Positions 7,650-15,132 of a stretch of 38,524 nucleotides of DNA are shown here, piece after piece; within the stretch, counting starts at the first letter, position 1, and each line of letters starts with the position of its first letter. The DNA comes from Actinomycetota bacterium (GTDB lineage Bacteria > Actinomycetota > Geothermincolia > Geothermincolales > RBG-13-55-18). A model generated the notes under the pieces. That model searched no databases, was not told the DNA's origin, and saw nothing but the letters and a program-made list of their open reading frames with translations. The translations under genes and the position numbers were made by a program. The stretch spans positions 1 through 38,524 of the forward strand of contig JBFLWJ010000026.1 of the NCBI GenBank assembly GCA_040757835.1, given 5' to 3'.

Positions 7650-8669
7650 ATGCTCGAGGATTATTTCTCCATCCTGGAAGGACGCTCCCCGGCGCGCCAC
7701 TGGACGTGCTCGCGCGTGGAGGCGGGCGCTCCCTCCCTGGAGGGGGTGGGCGCGGAAGAGCTGTGGGAGCTGCACGACGCGGCCATGGTCCGCTGGCGCG
7801 AGGCCTGGAGAGGACGCGCGGAAATCCCCGCCGCCGCGGGGCCCTCGCTCCTCGACCTAAAGTCGCGGCTGGCCCACGCCATGCTTCGCTCCTGCCACAT
7901 GTGCGAGCGGCGCTGCGGCGTCGACCGCACCGCGGGGGAGAAGGGGTACTGCGGGGTCGGGGAGGTCTCCCGCGTCGCGTCCGTCTTCCTCCACTTCGGC
8001 GAGGAACCGGAGCTGGTGCCTTCCCACACCATCTTCTTCGCGGGCTGTACCTTCCACTGCGCCTACTGCCAGAACTGGGACATCGCCATGGACGCCCGCA
8101 CCGGCGCCCCCGCCGATCCCGCATACCTGGCGGACATCCTGCGTGATGGGCTGCGCCAGGGCTCGCGCAACGCCAACTTCGTGGGCGGCAACCCCGATCC
8201 CGACCTGCACACCATCCTGGATACCATCATCGCCCTCGGCGGAGACGGCGAGCGCCTGCCCATGGTCTGGAACTCCAACATGTACACCTCGCTTGAGGCC
8301 ATGCGCCTGCTGGAGGGGGTCATGGACGTCTACCTCGCCGACTTCCGGTACGGAAACGACGAATGCGCGAGGCGTTACTCGGACGCGGACCGCTACTTCG
8401 AGGTGGTGAGCCGTAACTTCCTAGTCGCCCAAGGCCAGGGGGATGTCATGTTGCGCCAGCTCCTGCTCCCCGGCCACCTGGAGTGCTGTACCGCCAGGAT
8501 CATGGAATGGGCCGCCCGCAACATGCCCGACGTCTATTTCAACCTCATGTTCCAGTACCGCCCGGAATACCGCGCCGCCCACTTCCCGGAGATCGACCGC
8601 AGGCCATCGCCGCAGGAGAAGGTGGAGGCGGTGGAGGCCGCCCGCCGCTGCGGCATCGCCCTCTACTGA
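7650..8669 (+). CDS. COG1313 (PflX-like) radical SAM protein
   Basis: 339 residues from ATG 7650, seven bases after a GGTGG site; a GTG immediately before is an alternative. The radical SAM cluster CTFHCAYC gives the three iron-sulfur ligands C133, C137 and C140. Upstream is a second Cys group, C82, C85, C89 and C101, in CHMCERRCG and GYCGVG, typical of COG1313 proteins related to pyruvate formate-lyase activating enzymes. Later motifs include VGGNPDP and the segment ADFRYGNDECARRY. It probably activates or modifies a protein through a 5'-deoxyadenosyl radical. No glycyl-radical enzyme gene lies nearby, so the target is unknown. Its end overlaps the convergent MscS gene by 7 bases. Confidence 0.85.
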   Translation: MLEDYFSILEGRSPARHWTCSRVEAGAPSLEGVGAEELWELHDAAMVRWREAWRGRAEIPAAAGPSLLDLKSRLAHAMLRSCHMCERRCGVDRTAGEKGYCGVGEVSRVASVFLHFGEEPELVPSHTIFFAGCTFHCAYCQNWDIAMDARTGAPADPAYLADILRDGLRQGSRNANFVGGNPDPDLHTILDTIIALGGDGERLPMVWNSNMYTSLEAMRLLEGVMDVYLADFRYGNDECARRYSDADRYFEVVSRNFLVAQGQGDVMLRQLLLPGHLECCTARIMEWAARNMPDVYFNLMFQYRPEYRAAHFPEIDRRPSPQEKVEAVEAARRCGIALY

Positions 8670-9490
8670 CCGGCGGACCTGATGGTGACCATGGGGTAGG
8701 GGATCTCGATGCCCGCGTCTTCCAGGGCCCGCTTGACGGCGCCGATGGCCTCGGACTTAGCCTCCAGCAGGCCCGCCGTGCAGGGGTCGACCCAGAAATA
8801 GGCCTTGAGCATGACCGCGCTGTCGCCCAGCTCCCGCGTGACCACCATGGGAGGGGGCTGCGCGAGCAGCGCATCGAGGCCGGAAAGCGCCTGCTCCGCC
8901 GCGGCCATGGCGGCGGGGGCGTCCGCGGAATAAGCGATGTTGAACTCGAAGTCCAGCCGGCGCCTGCGGTTGCGGCTGTTGTTGATCACCGCCGCGGTGA
9001 AGATGCTGGCGTTGGGGACGAATACCTGCCTGCCGTCGAAGGTGCAGATCACCGTGTCCCTCACCCTCACGTCCTCCACCGTGCCCTCCGTCTCCCCGAA
9101 GCGCACCACGTCCCCCACCACGAACGGCCTCTGGAAGATGAGGATGATGCCGGCGATGAAGTTCTCGATGACGTCCTTGAGGGCGAAACCGATGCCCACG
9201 CTGATCAGGCCCAGGGAAGCGACGAGGGCGGCGGCGTTGATCCCCATGACCCCCAGGGCCACCAGCACCCCCACGGCCATGACGCCCACGAAGGAGAGGC
9301 GCGCCGTGAGCTGCGCCGCGTGCTCGGAGGCCTTCACCCGCTTCAGGGACTTGCCAGTGAGGTAGCGCACGCCGCGCGCTATGAGGTAGGCGAAGAGGAT
9401 GACCAGCAGGCCTGTGACCAGGGAAGGCAGGCGGGTTATGAAGCCCTCCCACAGTTCGCGCAGGGAATCGAGCAGCAGGTTGGCCGTCAT
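8663..9490 (-). CDS. MscS-type mechanosensitive channel
   Basis: 275 residues. Three membrane helices lie near 24-40, 63-85 and 87-110. The third is the Gly/Ala-rich pore helix (GINAAALVASLGLISVGIGF) followed by ALKDVIENFIAGI, the MscS hallmark. The beta domain contains FVVGDVVRFGETEGTVEDV and FVPNASIF. The C-terminal alpha/beta domain ends near MVTIRSAGQ. It opens under membrane tension to release solutes after hypo-osmotic shock. The start at 9490 has only a weak ribosome site, but it follows the upstream gene's stop by 7 bases, so translational coupling is likely. It converges on the radical SAM gene. Confidence 0.93.
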   Translation of the reverse strand: MTANLLLDSLRELWEGFITRLPSLVTGLLVILFAYLIARGVRYLTGKSLKRVKASEHAAQLTARLSFVGVMAVGVLVALGVMGINAAALVASLGLISVGIGFALKDVIENFIAGIILIFQRPFVVGDVVRFGETEGTVEDVRVRDTVICTFDGRQVFVPNASIFTAAVINNSRNRRRRLDFEFNIAYSADAPAAMAAAEQALSGLDALLAQPPPMVVTRELGDSAVMLKAYFWVDPCTAGLLEAKSEAIGAVKRALEDAGIEIPYPMVTIRSAGQ

Positions 9491-9497
9491 CTCGATG

Positions 9498-10034
9498 TTA
9501 TCCCGTGTCCTCGGGGGGTTGCCCCTCCCCGTCGGGGATAGCCCCTCCGGGGGTCTCCTCCGAGGGCTCCGGCTTGGGATAGAGCTCCTCCAGCCATTTC
9601 TGGGTGCGCTCCGGCAGGTTCTCCACGATCCAGGCCTGGTCCGGGTAGGCGTCCCTCACGTACGCCCACACCTGTCCCTCGCCCCCCACCTCTTCCAGCA
9701 GGGCGTTCCTCAGTCCGTCCTGGGCGCGGATGAAGTCGGTGCTGTTCTCCCGCATCATGGATTCGCTGGTCCGCACGAGGATGATCACCTCCTCCGCCCC
9801 CTTGGTCGCCCGGGCCACGGTGAAGGACCTGCGGTAGCCGGGGAGGAGGATGGCCAGCATGACTATGGCCAGGGTTATCAGGGTCACCACGTTGACGATG
9901 ACCGCCCCGATGAGGCTGACCTTGCGCCTCTTCTTCTCCACCCTTATGGTTTCCCCGGGCGGGGTCATCTCCACGCCCGGCCCGGGCATCGCTCCGCCGC
10001 CCTCCAGCGCGGGCTGCTCGTCCTGCTTGTCCAC
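9498..10034 (-). CDS. Single-pass membrane protein of unknown function
   Basis: 178 residues from GTG 10034. That start is chosen because a full GGAGG lies 8 bases before it; an in-frame ATG 6 bases earlier would sit 2 bases from the site. Residues 1-38 are polar and Pro/Gly-rich with a basic patch (EKKRRK) before one helix at about 39-66. The C-terminal domain, probably extracellular, has a helical part (TKGAEEVIILVRTSESMM) and a Pro/Glu-rich tail. No family is recognised. It lies 7 bases before the MscS gene and may be cotranscribed with it. It diverges from the HtrA protease gene. Confidence 0.65.
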   Translation of the reverse strand: MDKQDEQPALEGGGAMPGPGVEMTPPGETIRVEKKRRKVSLIGAVIVNVVTLITLAIVMLAILLPGYRRSFTVARATKGAEEVIILVRTSESMMRENSTDFIRAQDGLRNALLEEVGGEGQVWAYVRDAYPDQAWIVENLPERTQKWLEELYPKPEPSEETPGGAIPDGEGQPPEDTG

Positions 10035-10244
10035 GGGCATCACCTCCGTCTGACAATCCTTCTCCGCGGCCCGGCGATTCCCCTGCCGCACGGTGTCACG
10101 CCTTATTCTATCAGTCGTTTGGAGGCGAGGCGGGAACAAGCGGTTCCGGGATAGCGTCCTCTAGCAGTAAAGTAACGTGGGAATAATAATATTCTAGGAC
10201 TTGAACGGACCGGGCTTCCGCCCGCAAAGACAGAGGAGATGGCC

Positions 10245-11423
10245 ATGACCGAGAACCTGGAAAAGCCGCCAGTGCCTCCGGAGCCTCCGCGCATCCCGCC
10301 GGAGCCGCCCTTCCCCTCGCCCCCGCCGAAGTCCGGGGGCGGAGCCAGGATATTCGTCATTTCGCTGGTGGTCGCGATAGTGGTGGCGGTGGGCATCCTG
10401 TTCCTGGTGCCCCTCATCCTGGGAGCGAACCCCATCGACGTCCTTAAAGGCGAGGGCACGGAGACGGTGCAGGAGATCCGGACCGTCGAGGAGCGCGTGG
10501 TCAGGGCGGGGCAGGAGGCTGTGGTGGAGGCGGCAGCGAAGGCCCTCCCCTCCACCGTCAACATCGAGGTAAGGGTGGGTAGCCTGGGGGCGGGCATAGG
10601 CTCTGGTTTCATCTTCGACTCGGACGGCTACATCGCCACCAACAACCACGTGGTCGAGGACGCCACCGGCCTCAAGGTGGCCCTGCAGGACGGCACGGTA
10701 TACGACGCCGAGGTGGTGGGGACCGATCCAGATACGGACATCGCGGTGATCAAGATCGACGCCACCGGCCTCCCCGCCGCCACCATCGGCACCTCTTCGG
10801 ACCTGGTGCAGGGAGAGCTGGCGGTGGCCGTCGGCAGCCCCGAGGGGTTCCAGGGCAGCGTCACCTCAGGCATCATCAGCGCCCTCAACCGCAACATCTA
10901 CATCGAAGGCAGCCCTCCGCTGCTGGACGTCATCCAGACCGACGCGGCCATCAACCCCGGCAACTCGGGTGGGCCTCTCTGTAACAGCGTCGGGGAGGTG
11001 GTGGGCATCAACACCGCTATCTATTCCCAGAGCGGCGGTTATGACGGCCTGGGTTTCGCCATCCCCATCGACACCGCCAAACCCATCATCGAGCAGCTCA
11101 TCGCTACCGGCTCCGTCACCCACCCCTGGCTGGGCATCACCGGCAGCACCCTGGACCCCGATACGGCCGAGAGCTACAACCTGCCCATCGACAGCGGAGC
11201 CATCGTCAACAGCGTGGTCGCCGGCACCCCGGCCGACGAGGCCGGCCTCGAGGAGGGGGACATCATCGTGGCCATGGACGGCACCCCCATCGAGTCCATG
11301 GACGACCTGGTGCTGGAGATAAGGAAGCGTGGCGTGGGCGACACGGTGACCATAACCTACTACCGCAACGACGAAAAGAGGGAGACCACGGCCACCCTGG
11401 AGGAGAAGCCGGCATCACCGTAG
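10245..11423 (+). CDS. HtrA/DegP-like serine protease with PDZ domain
   Basis: 392 residues from ATG 10245, since GAGGAG lies 6 bases upstream; the ATG 6 bases earlier abuts that site. A Pro-rich cytoplasmic leader is followed by one membrane anchor at about 35-60. The S1C protease domain has the triad H135 (ATNNHVVED), D165 (PDTDIAVIKI) and S241 (NPGNSGGPL). A single PDZ domain follows (about 300-385; AGTPADEAGLEEGDIIVAMD). Such proteases degrade or refold damaged envelope proteins. The 210-base divergent region before it is AT-rich near 10190 but no clear promoter pair is seen. A GC-rich stretch ending CCGGCCGGCCTTTTGT (11502-11517) may terminate it. Confidence 0.93.
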   Translation: MTENLEKPPVPPEPPRIPPEPPFPSPPPKSGGGARIFVISLVVAIVVAVGILFLVPLILGANPIDVLKGEGTETVQEIRTVEERVVRAGQEAVVEAAAKALPSTVNIEVRVGSLGAGIGSGFIFDSDGYIATNNHVVEDATGLKVALQDGTVYDAEVVGTDPDTDIAVIKIDATGLPAATIGTSSDLVQGELAVAVGSPEGFQGSVTSGIISALNRNIYIEGSPPLLDVIQTDAAINPGNSGGPLCNSVGEVVGINTAIYSQSGGYDGLGFAIPIDTAKPIIEQLIATGSVTHPWLGITGSTLDPDTAESYNLPIDSGAIVNSVVAGTPADEAGLEEGDIIVAMDGTPIESMDDLVLEIRKRGVGDTVTITYYRNDEKRETTATLEEKPASP

Positions 11424-11683
11424 GTCACGGGTTGGCTGCCTTTATTGCTGGCCCTTGCCGGCCTGAGTATTAAAGCGGGCCTCACTCCGCAGGCGCGCTC
11501 CGCTCCGGCCGGCCTTTTGTCTCTCGCGTCAGCAGAAGCACGGGCTGAAACCGCGTCCGTGTGCCGCGACGCCGTGGGCTGGTTCTTGCCACCACAGGCA
11601 TGCGGTTATAATCTGGGGAGGAATCGTGCCCGGGTAGACCCGCCCGGTTAGAGCCGTGACGACTCGACCACCAGGGAGGCAGC

Positions 11684-13381
11684 TTGATCGCCAGGGAACT
11701 GCGGGAGATGATCGACCGGGCCATCGCCGCGGCCGCCGCGGCCGGGGAGATACCCGCCGTGGAAGCCCCCGGCTTCGTCCTGGAGCGCCCGCGCCACAAG
11801 GCCCACGGCGACTGGGCCACCAACGCGGCGCTGACCCTGGCGGGCAGCCTGGGGAGCAGCCCCCGCGACGTCGCTTCCATCCTCGCCGCGCGCCTGCGGG
11901 CGGCCATGGAAGAGGGCGCCGCGGCGGGCGAGCCGGTGGCGTTGCAGGCGGTGGAGGTGGCGGGCCCCGGGTTCATCAACCTCACCCTGAGCCGGGACCG
12001 CGTGCTCAGGGAGCTGGCCCGCGTGGCCAGCGAGGGACAGGAATACGGGCGCTGGGAATTCGGCAAGGGGCAGCGCATGAACGTGGAGTTCGTGTCCGCT
12101 AACCCCGTCGGTCCGCTGCACGTGGGCCACGGCCGCTGGGCGGCCCTGGGTGACGCCCTGTGCAACCTGCTGAGCATGGTGGGATACGCTGTGGACCGCG
12201 AGTTCTACTTGAACGACTTCGGCACCCAGATGGAGGTCTTCGCCGCCTCCGTGGAGGCCCGCTATCTCGAGTTGACCGGGGTGGAGGTGGAGTTCCCCGC
12301 CGAGGGGTACCACGGCGCCTACGTCATCGACATCGCCCGCGCCCTGCTGGATGAGGACGGAGGCACAAGCGCGGAGATGCCCCCCGCGGAGCGCCGGGCG
12401 GAACTGGGCGAGCGCGCCTACCGCCACGCCCTGGCGCACATCAGGGACTCCATGTCCTCTTTCGGGGTAAACTTCGACACCTGGTTCAGCGAGCGGGAGC
12501 TGCAGCGGGACGGCGCCGTGGAAAGAGAGGTGCGCGGGCTGCTCGCGGACGGCCTGGCCTATGAGAAGGATGGCGCGGTTTGGATGGCCACCTCGCGCTT
12601 CGGGGACGACAAGGACCGCGTCCTGTTGCGCAGCGGCGGCGCGCCCACCTACTTCGCCGCGGACATCGCATACCACCTGGACAAGATGGCGCGGGGGTAC
12701 GACCACCTCATCAACATCTGGGGGGCAGACCACCACGGCTACGTGCGCAGGATGCAGGCGGCCATGGAGGCGCGGGGCTACCCCGACCGCCTGGAGGTCA
12801 TCCTGGGCCAGCTTGTGAACCTCAAGCGGGGCGGCGAGCCCGTACGCATGTCCAAGCGCACCGGGGAGATGGTCACCTTCGACGAGCTGGTGGCGGAGGT
12901 GGGGCGGGACGCCGCCCGCTACCTTTTCCTTACCCGCAGCCAGGACACCGCCCTCGACTTCGACATCCAGCTGGCCGTGGAGGAGAGCATGGACAACCCC
13001 GTCTATTACGTGCAGTACGCCCACGCGCGCATCTGCAGCATCCTGCGCTACGGCCTGGGTAAGGGGGTGGACCTCTCCGAGGAGATACCGCCCCTGGAGA
13101 CGTTGCGCCTGCTCTCCTCGGAGGAGGAGGCCGACCTCGCCCTGAAGGTCTTCGAGTTCGAGGAGCTGGTTAGGGACGCCGCCCTGGACCGCGCTCCCCA
13201 CCGCCTCACCCGCTACCTGGAGGAGCTTGCCGCCACCTTCCACGTCTTCTACAACCGCCACCGTGTCATCGGCGACGACGCGGAGCTCACCACGGCGCGC
13301 CTCTTCCTGGCGCGATGCGTGCGCCAGGTGCTCCTCAACGGCCTGGGCATACTCGGCGTTTCCGCCCCCGACAGCATGTAA
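11684..13381 (+). CDS. argS: Arginine--tRNA ligase
   Basis: 565 residues from TTG 11684, with GGGAGG just upstream. This is a class I aminoacyl-tRNA synthetase: the arginyl-specific N-terminal domain is followed by the HIGH-equivalent HVGH at 146-149 within VSANPVGPLHVGHGR and the KMSKS-equivalent MSKRTGEMVT near 388. The C-terminal alpha-helical anticodon domain (DALRAP region) includes HYVQYAH-like YYVQYAHARICSIL. It charges tRNA-Arg with arginine. The length and motif order are standard. The TAA stop lies 2 bases before a perfect copy of the interspersed repeat, which could act as a bidirectional terminator with the converging hydrolase gene. Confidence 0.96.
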   Translation: MIARELREMIDRAIAAAAAAGEIPAVEAPGFVLERPRHKAHGDWATNAALTLAGSLGSSPRDVASILAARLRAAMEEGAAAGEPVALQAVEVAGPGFINLTLSRDRVLRELARVASEGQEYGRWEFGKGQRMNVEFVSANPVGPLHVGHGRWAALGDALCNLLSMVGYAVDREFYLNDFGTQMEVFAASVEARYLELTGVEVEFPAEGYHGAYVIDIARALLDEDGGTSAEMPPAERRAELGERAYRHALAHIRDSMSSFGVNFDTWFSERELQRDGAVEREVRGLLADGLAYEKDGAVWMATSRFGDDKDRVLLRSGGAPTYFAADIAYHLDKMARGYDHLINIWGADHHGYVRRMQAAMEARGYPDRLEVILGQLVNLKRGGEPVRMSKRTGEMVTFDELVAEVGRDAARYLFLTRSQDTALDFDIQLAVEESMDNPVYYVQYAHARICSILRYGLGKGVDLSEEIPPLETLRLLSSEEEADLALKVFEFEELVRDAALDRAPHRLTRYLEELAATFHVFYNRHRVIGDDAELTTARLFLARCVRQVLLNGLGILGVSAPDSM

Positions 13382-13382
13382 G

Positions 13383-13477
13383 ACGGGGTCAGCCCCTGAC
13401 ATGTGACATTGTGCTGCGTAACAGCAACCAGAGCTTCGAGCCTGCAAGGCATGTCACATGTCAGGGGCTGACCCCGT
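13383..13477. repeat. Interspersed palindromic repeat, intact copy C
   Basis: This copy has two perfectly complementary 27-bp arms (13383-13409 and 13451-13477; outer motif ACGGGGTCAGCCCC, inner motif TGACATGTGACAT) and a 41-base centre carrying CAGCAACCAGAGCTTCGAG at 13422-13440. It fills the space between convergent argS and the hydrolase gene, and its right arm supplies the last codons and stop of the hydrolase. Similar copies lie at 3573-3743. No transposase is encoded inside it. Confidence 0.9.
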
Positions 13478-14239
13478 TCGTTTTAGGGTCCAACTTACGG
13501 CCATGTCCATTGCCGCGGCGTCCAGCCTCAGCTTGTGGGCTCCCCCCGCCACGATGAACAGCTCCTTGGGCCGGGAGGCCGCTTCGTAAAGCCGGTAGGC
13601 CTCCGCCACCGGCACGGTCTCGTCGCGGTCCCCGTGGACGATGAGCAGCGGCGTCGGGGTGACGCCGGCCACATGAGCGACGGGGTTGCATTCGAGCATC
13701 TCCCGGTAAAAGCCATCCTCGGAGGCGGGAAAGGCGGGGTCGCGGATGATGCCGATGGCCCGGGCGTGGGATATGAACTCGCCCATGCCCTCCCTCGCGA
13801 TCAGGTTCGAGAAGTCGGCCGGCGACGACAGGGAAACCACGCCCGCCAGGCCCCGCTCGCGCGCCGCGCAGACGATGGAGGCCGCCCCTCCCCCGCTGAA
13901 GCCCATGAGCACGGTGCGGTTGGGGTCGCATCCCTCGAACGGTGCGCCCCCCGCACGCGCGGCGGCCAGCAGAGCCTCCAGGTCCGACACCCAGCCCCCG
14001 AGGGAGAAGTCTCCCCCCGAAAGCCCCGTCCCCCGGAAGTTGAAATAGCACGCGGCGGAGCCGCCCGCGGCCAGGCGGCGCGCCAGGGCCTCGTAGCCGG
14101 GCTCCCCCGGTACGGGGACGCCACTGGGGATGCCGTGGCAGAGCAGTACCAGGGGCCACGGCTCCTCCACGGCGGGCAGCACCACCGTCCCCCGCAAGGC
14201 CACGCCCTGTGAGTCCAGCACCAGCTCTCTCTCGGCCAT
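13454..14239 (-). CDS. Alpha/beta hydrolase
   Basis: 261 residues from ATG 14239, with GGAGG 7 bases upstream; an ATG 6 bases earlier lacks spacing. The fold is clear: oxyanion region LLCHGIPSG, nucleophile elbow GFSGGG with S115, acid in HGDRDETVP (D204 or D206) and catalytic H235 in AGGAHKLRL. It resembles serine aminopeptidase-like or dienelactone hydrolase-like esterases of the cytoplasm. The substrate is unknown. The final residues TGSAPDM and the TGA stop lie within the repeat at 13383-13477, so the natural C-terminus was probably altered by the repeat. The ancestral end was likely near SWTLKR. Confidence 0.88.
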   Translation of the reverse strand: MAERELVLDSQGVALRGTVVLPAVEEPWPLVLLCHGIPSGVPVPGEPGYEALARRLAAGGSAACYFNFRGTGLSGGDFSLGGWVSDLEALLAAARAGGAPFEGCDPNRTVLMGFSGGGAASIVCAARERGLAGVVSLSSPADFSNLIAREGMGEFISHARAIGIIRDPAFPASEDGFYREMLECNPVAHVAGVTPTPLLIVHGDRDETVPVAEAYRLYEAASRPKELFIVAGGAHKLRLDAAAMDMAVSWTLKRTGSAPDM

Positions 14240-14470
14240 CCTCATCCCTCCGCGAACATGGGGGCTTGCTCTGCGCTTTATCCTCTCCGTTCCCTGCTTG
14301 CGTTAGCTCGTATTCATCATATCAAACGCAAAAGCTGTTTCTACCAGCATCGCTTATTTGCCCCTCTGGACGCTATTCGGACAGGCTATTGTAGCCAGAA
14401 AGAGAAAACCGCGGACTGATCGCACCTACGGGGTTCTGTAATGATAGAATGAATTCATTAGGAGACATAT
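14240..14470. other. Intergenic DNA at the edge of a low-GC island
   Basis: From about 14275 the base composition drops well below that of the flanks. I see no gene in this stretch. A TAGAAT at 14445-14450 could be a -10 for the broken reading frames that follow, but no matching -35 is present. Confidence 0.4.
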
Positions 14471-14743
14471 ATGGGGAATATCCTGGGGTAACAACCTTAT
14501 GAACACAGAAGATGAAGCCTCTCGAGAAGCCTATTGGATACTCATCCGCAGGGTAATATATGTTTCGGGAGTTTAGGGGCAGTTTTAGGGATCTTGCTAT
14601 CGGTCCTTGGTGAAGTATTCAAAGCAATCGTGTGCATTATAATGTCCGTGCTCTGTTTCTTCATAGGTATAACCTCATGGTTTATGCTCAGGCCGCATTA
14701 TCATGACCGAGTGGAGAAGCGACAAAAACCCTGTGGCGTCTAG
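14471..14743 (+). pseudogene. Broken small membrane-protein gene
   Basis: An AGGAG site stands 6 bases before ATG 14471, but that frame stops after MGNILG (14489-14491). A second frame from 14499 reads MNTEDEASREAYWILIRR and then VIYVSGV before a stop at 14574-14576. The first frame then reopens and encodes LGAVLGILLSVLGEVFKAIV and a second hydrophobic stretch (CIIMSVLCFFIGITSWFML) up to TAG 14741-14743. Two compensating frameshifts would join these into one protein of about 90 residues with two membrane helices. It is either a decayed gene or a real one carrying two sequence errors. The family is not recognised. Confidence 0.45.
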
Positions 14744-14895
14744 CAAACCCTATTGATCCCCCTCGTCTGGGGGATTGGGGTCCTTTTCGAGGTGATCCGC
14801 AAAGAGACTGGAGGTTCAGGCTCGGCGGTCTTGCGGTTGTGTCTTTGATATCGGCACTATTGATGCTTGCTTGGTCGATATATCTTCTAATCTGA
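14703..14895 (+). pseudogene. Broken second small membrane-protein gene
   Basis: ATG 14703 overlaps the end of the preceding broken frame and encodes MTEWRSDKNPVASSKPY before TGA 14754-14756. Directly after, another frame (14755-14895) continues with a polar stretch rich in Pro, Arg and Trp (RGDPQRDWRFRLGG) and one clear membrane helix (LAVVSLISALLMLAWSIYLL) before its stop. One frameshift would join the pieces into about 63 residues. The pair looks like a former two-gene unit of tiny membrane proteins. The base composition is unlike that of the flanking genes. Confidence 0.35.
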
Positions 14896-14969
14896 AAACA
14901 GCATCCTTCATAGTGTTTATCCTTCTATGTCTGTCCCGAGAGCCACGGTTTCTTTCCTCCCGAGGTGAG

Positions 14970-15107
14970 TGGTTTGGCGGGGCTTGAACGTGGGTATATG
15001 TTCATGGGGGTTCGTGTCCGGGTCACCACTTGGGGCAGGCCGGAACCTCCCGGGCGAAGACCGGCGGACCCGGGAGACAAGGGATGGCACCCGCTCTGCG
15101 CGGTGCC
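14970..15107 (+). ncRNA. Candidate structured RNA of unknown class
   Basis: No credible protein is encoded here on either strand, yet the plus strand shows consecutive hairpins ahead of a plus-oriented terminator. They are TGAAC/GTTCA (14985-14989 with 15000-15004), GGTT...CCGG pairing with CCGGAACC (15009-15021 with 15040-15047), and CTCCCGGG/CCCGGGAG (15047-15054 with 15069-15076). The adjacent stems share one base and so would compete slightly. No plus-strand gene lies downstream, so this is not an obvious leader. I do not see the SRP RNA, tmRNA or RNase P RNA signatures. The 5' end is not defined. Confidence 0.35.
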
Positions 15108-15116
15108 TTTCTCTTT
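15086..15116 (+). terminator. Intrinsic terminator on the plus strand
   Basis: The stem GGCACC/GGTGCC (15086-15091 with 15102-15107) is extended by CGC/GCG with one bulged C and a 3-base loop, and is followed by TTTCTCTTT (15108-15116). On the minus strand no T-tract follows, so it does not serve the nearby apgM gene. Its orientation implies a plus-strand transcript from the island upstream. Confidence 0.6.
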
Positions 15117-15132
15117 GTACCCACCCCCGCCC

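Noticed and set aside
11648..13447. Open frame of 599 codons on the minus strand
   Set aside because: It lies fully opposite argS, whose motifs and length are standard; the antisense product is low-complexity His/Gln/Val-rich.
14970..15107. Structured region considered as SRP RNA, tmRNA or RNase P RNA
   Set aside because: None of the conserved motifs of these RNAs was seen, for example GGTCAGGTCCGGAAGGAAGC of the SRP RNA.
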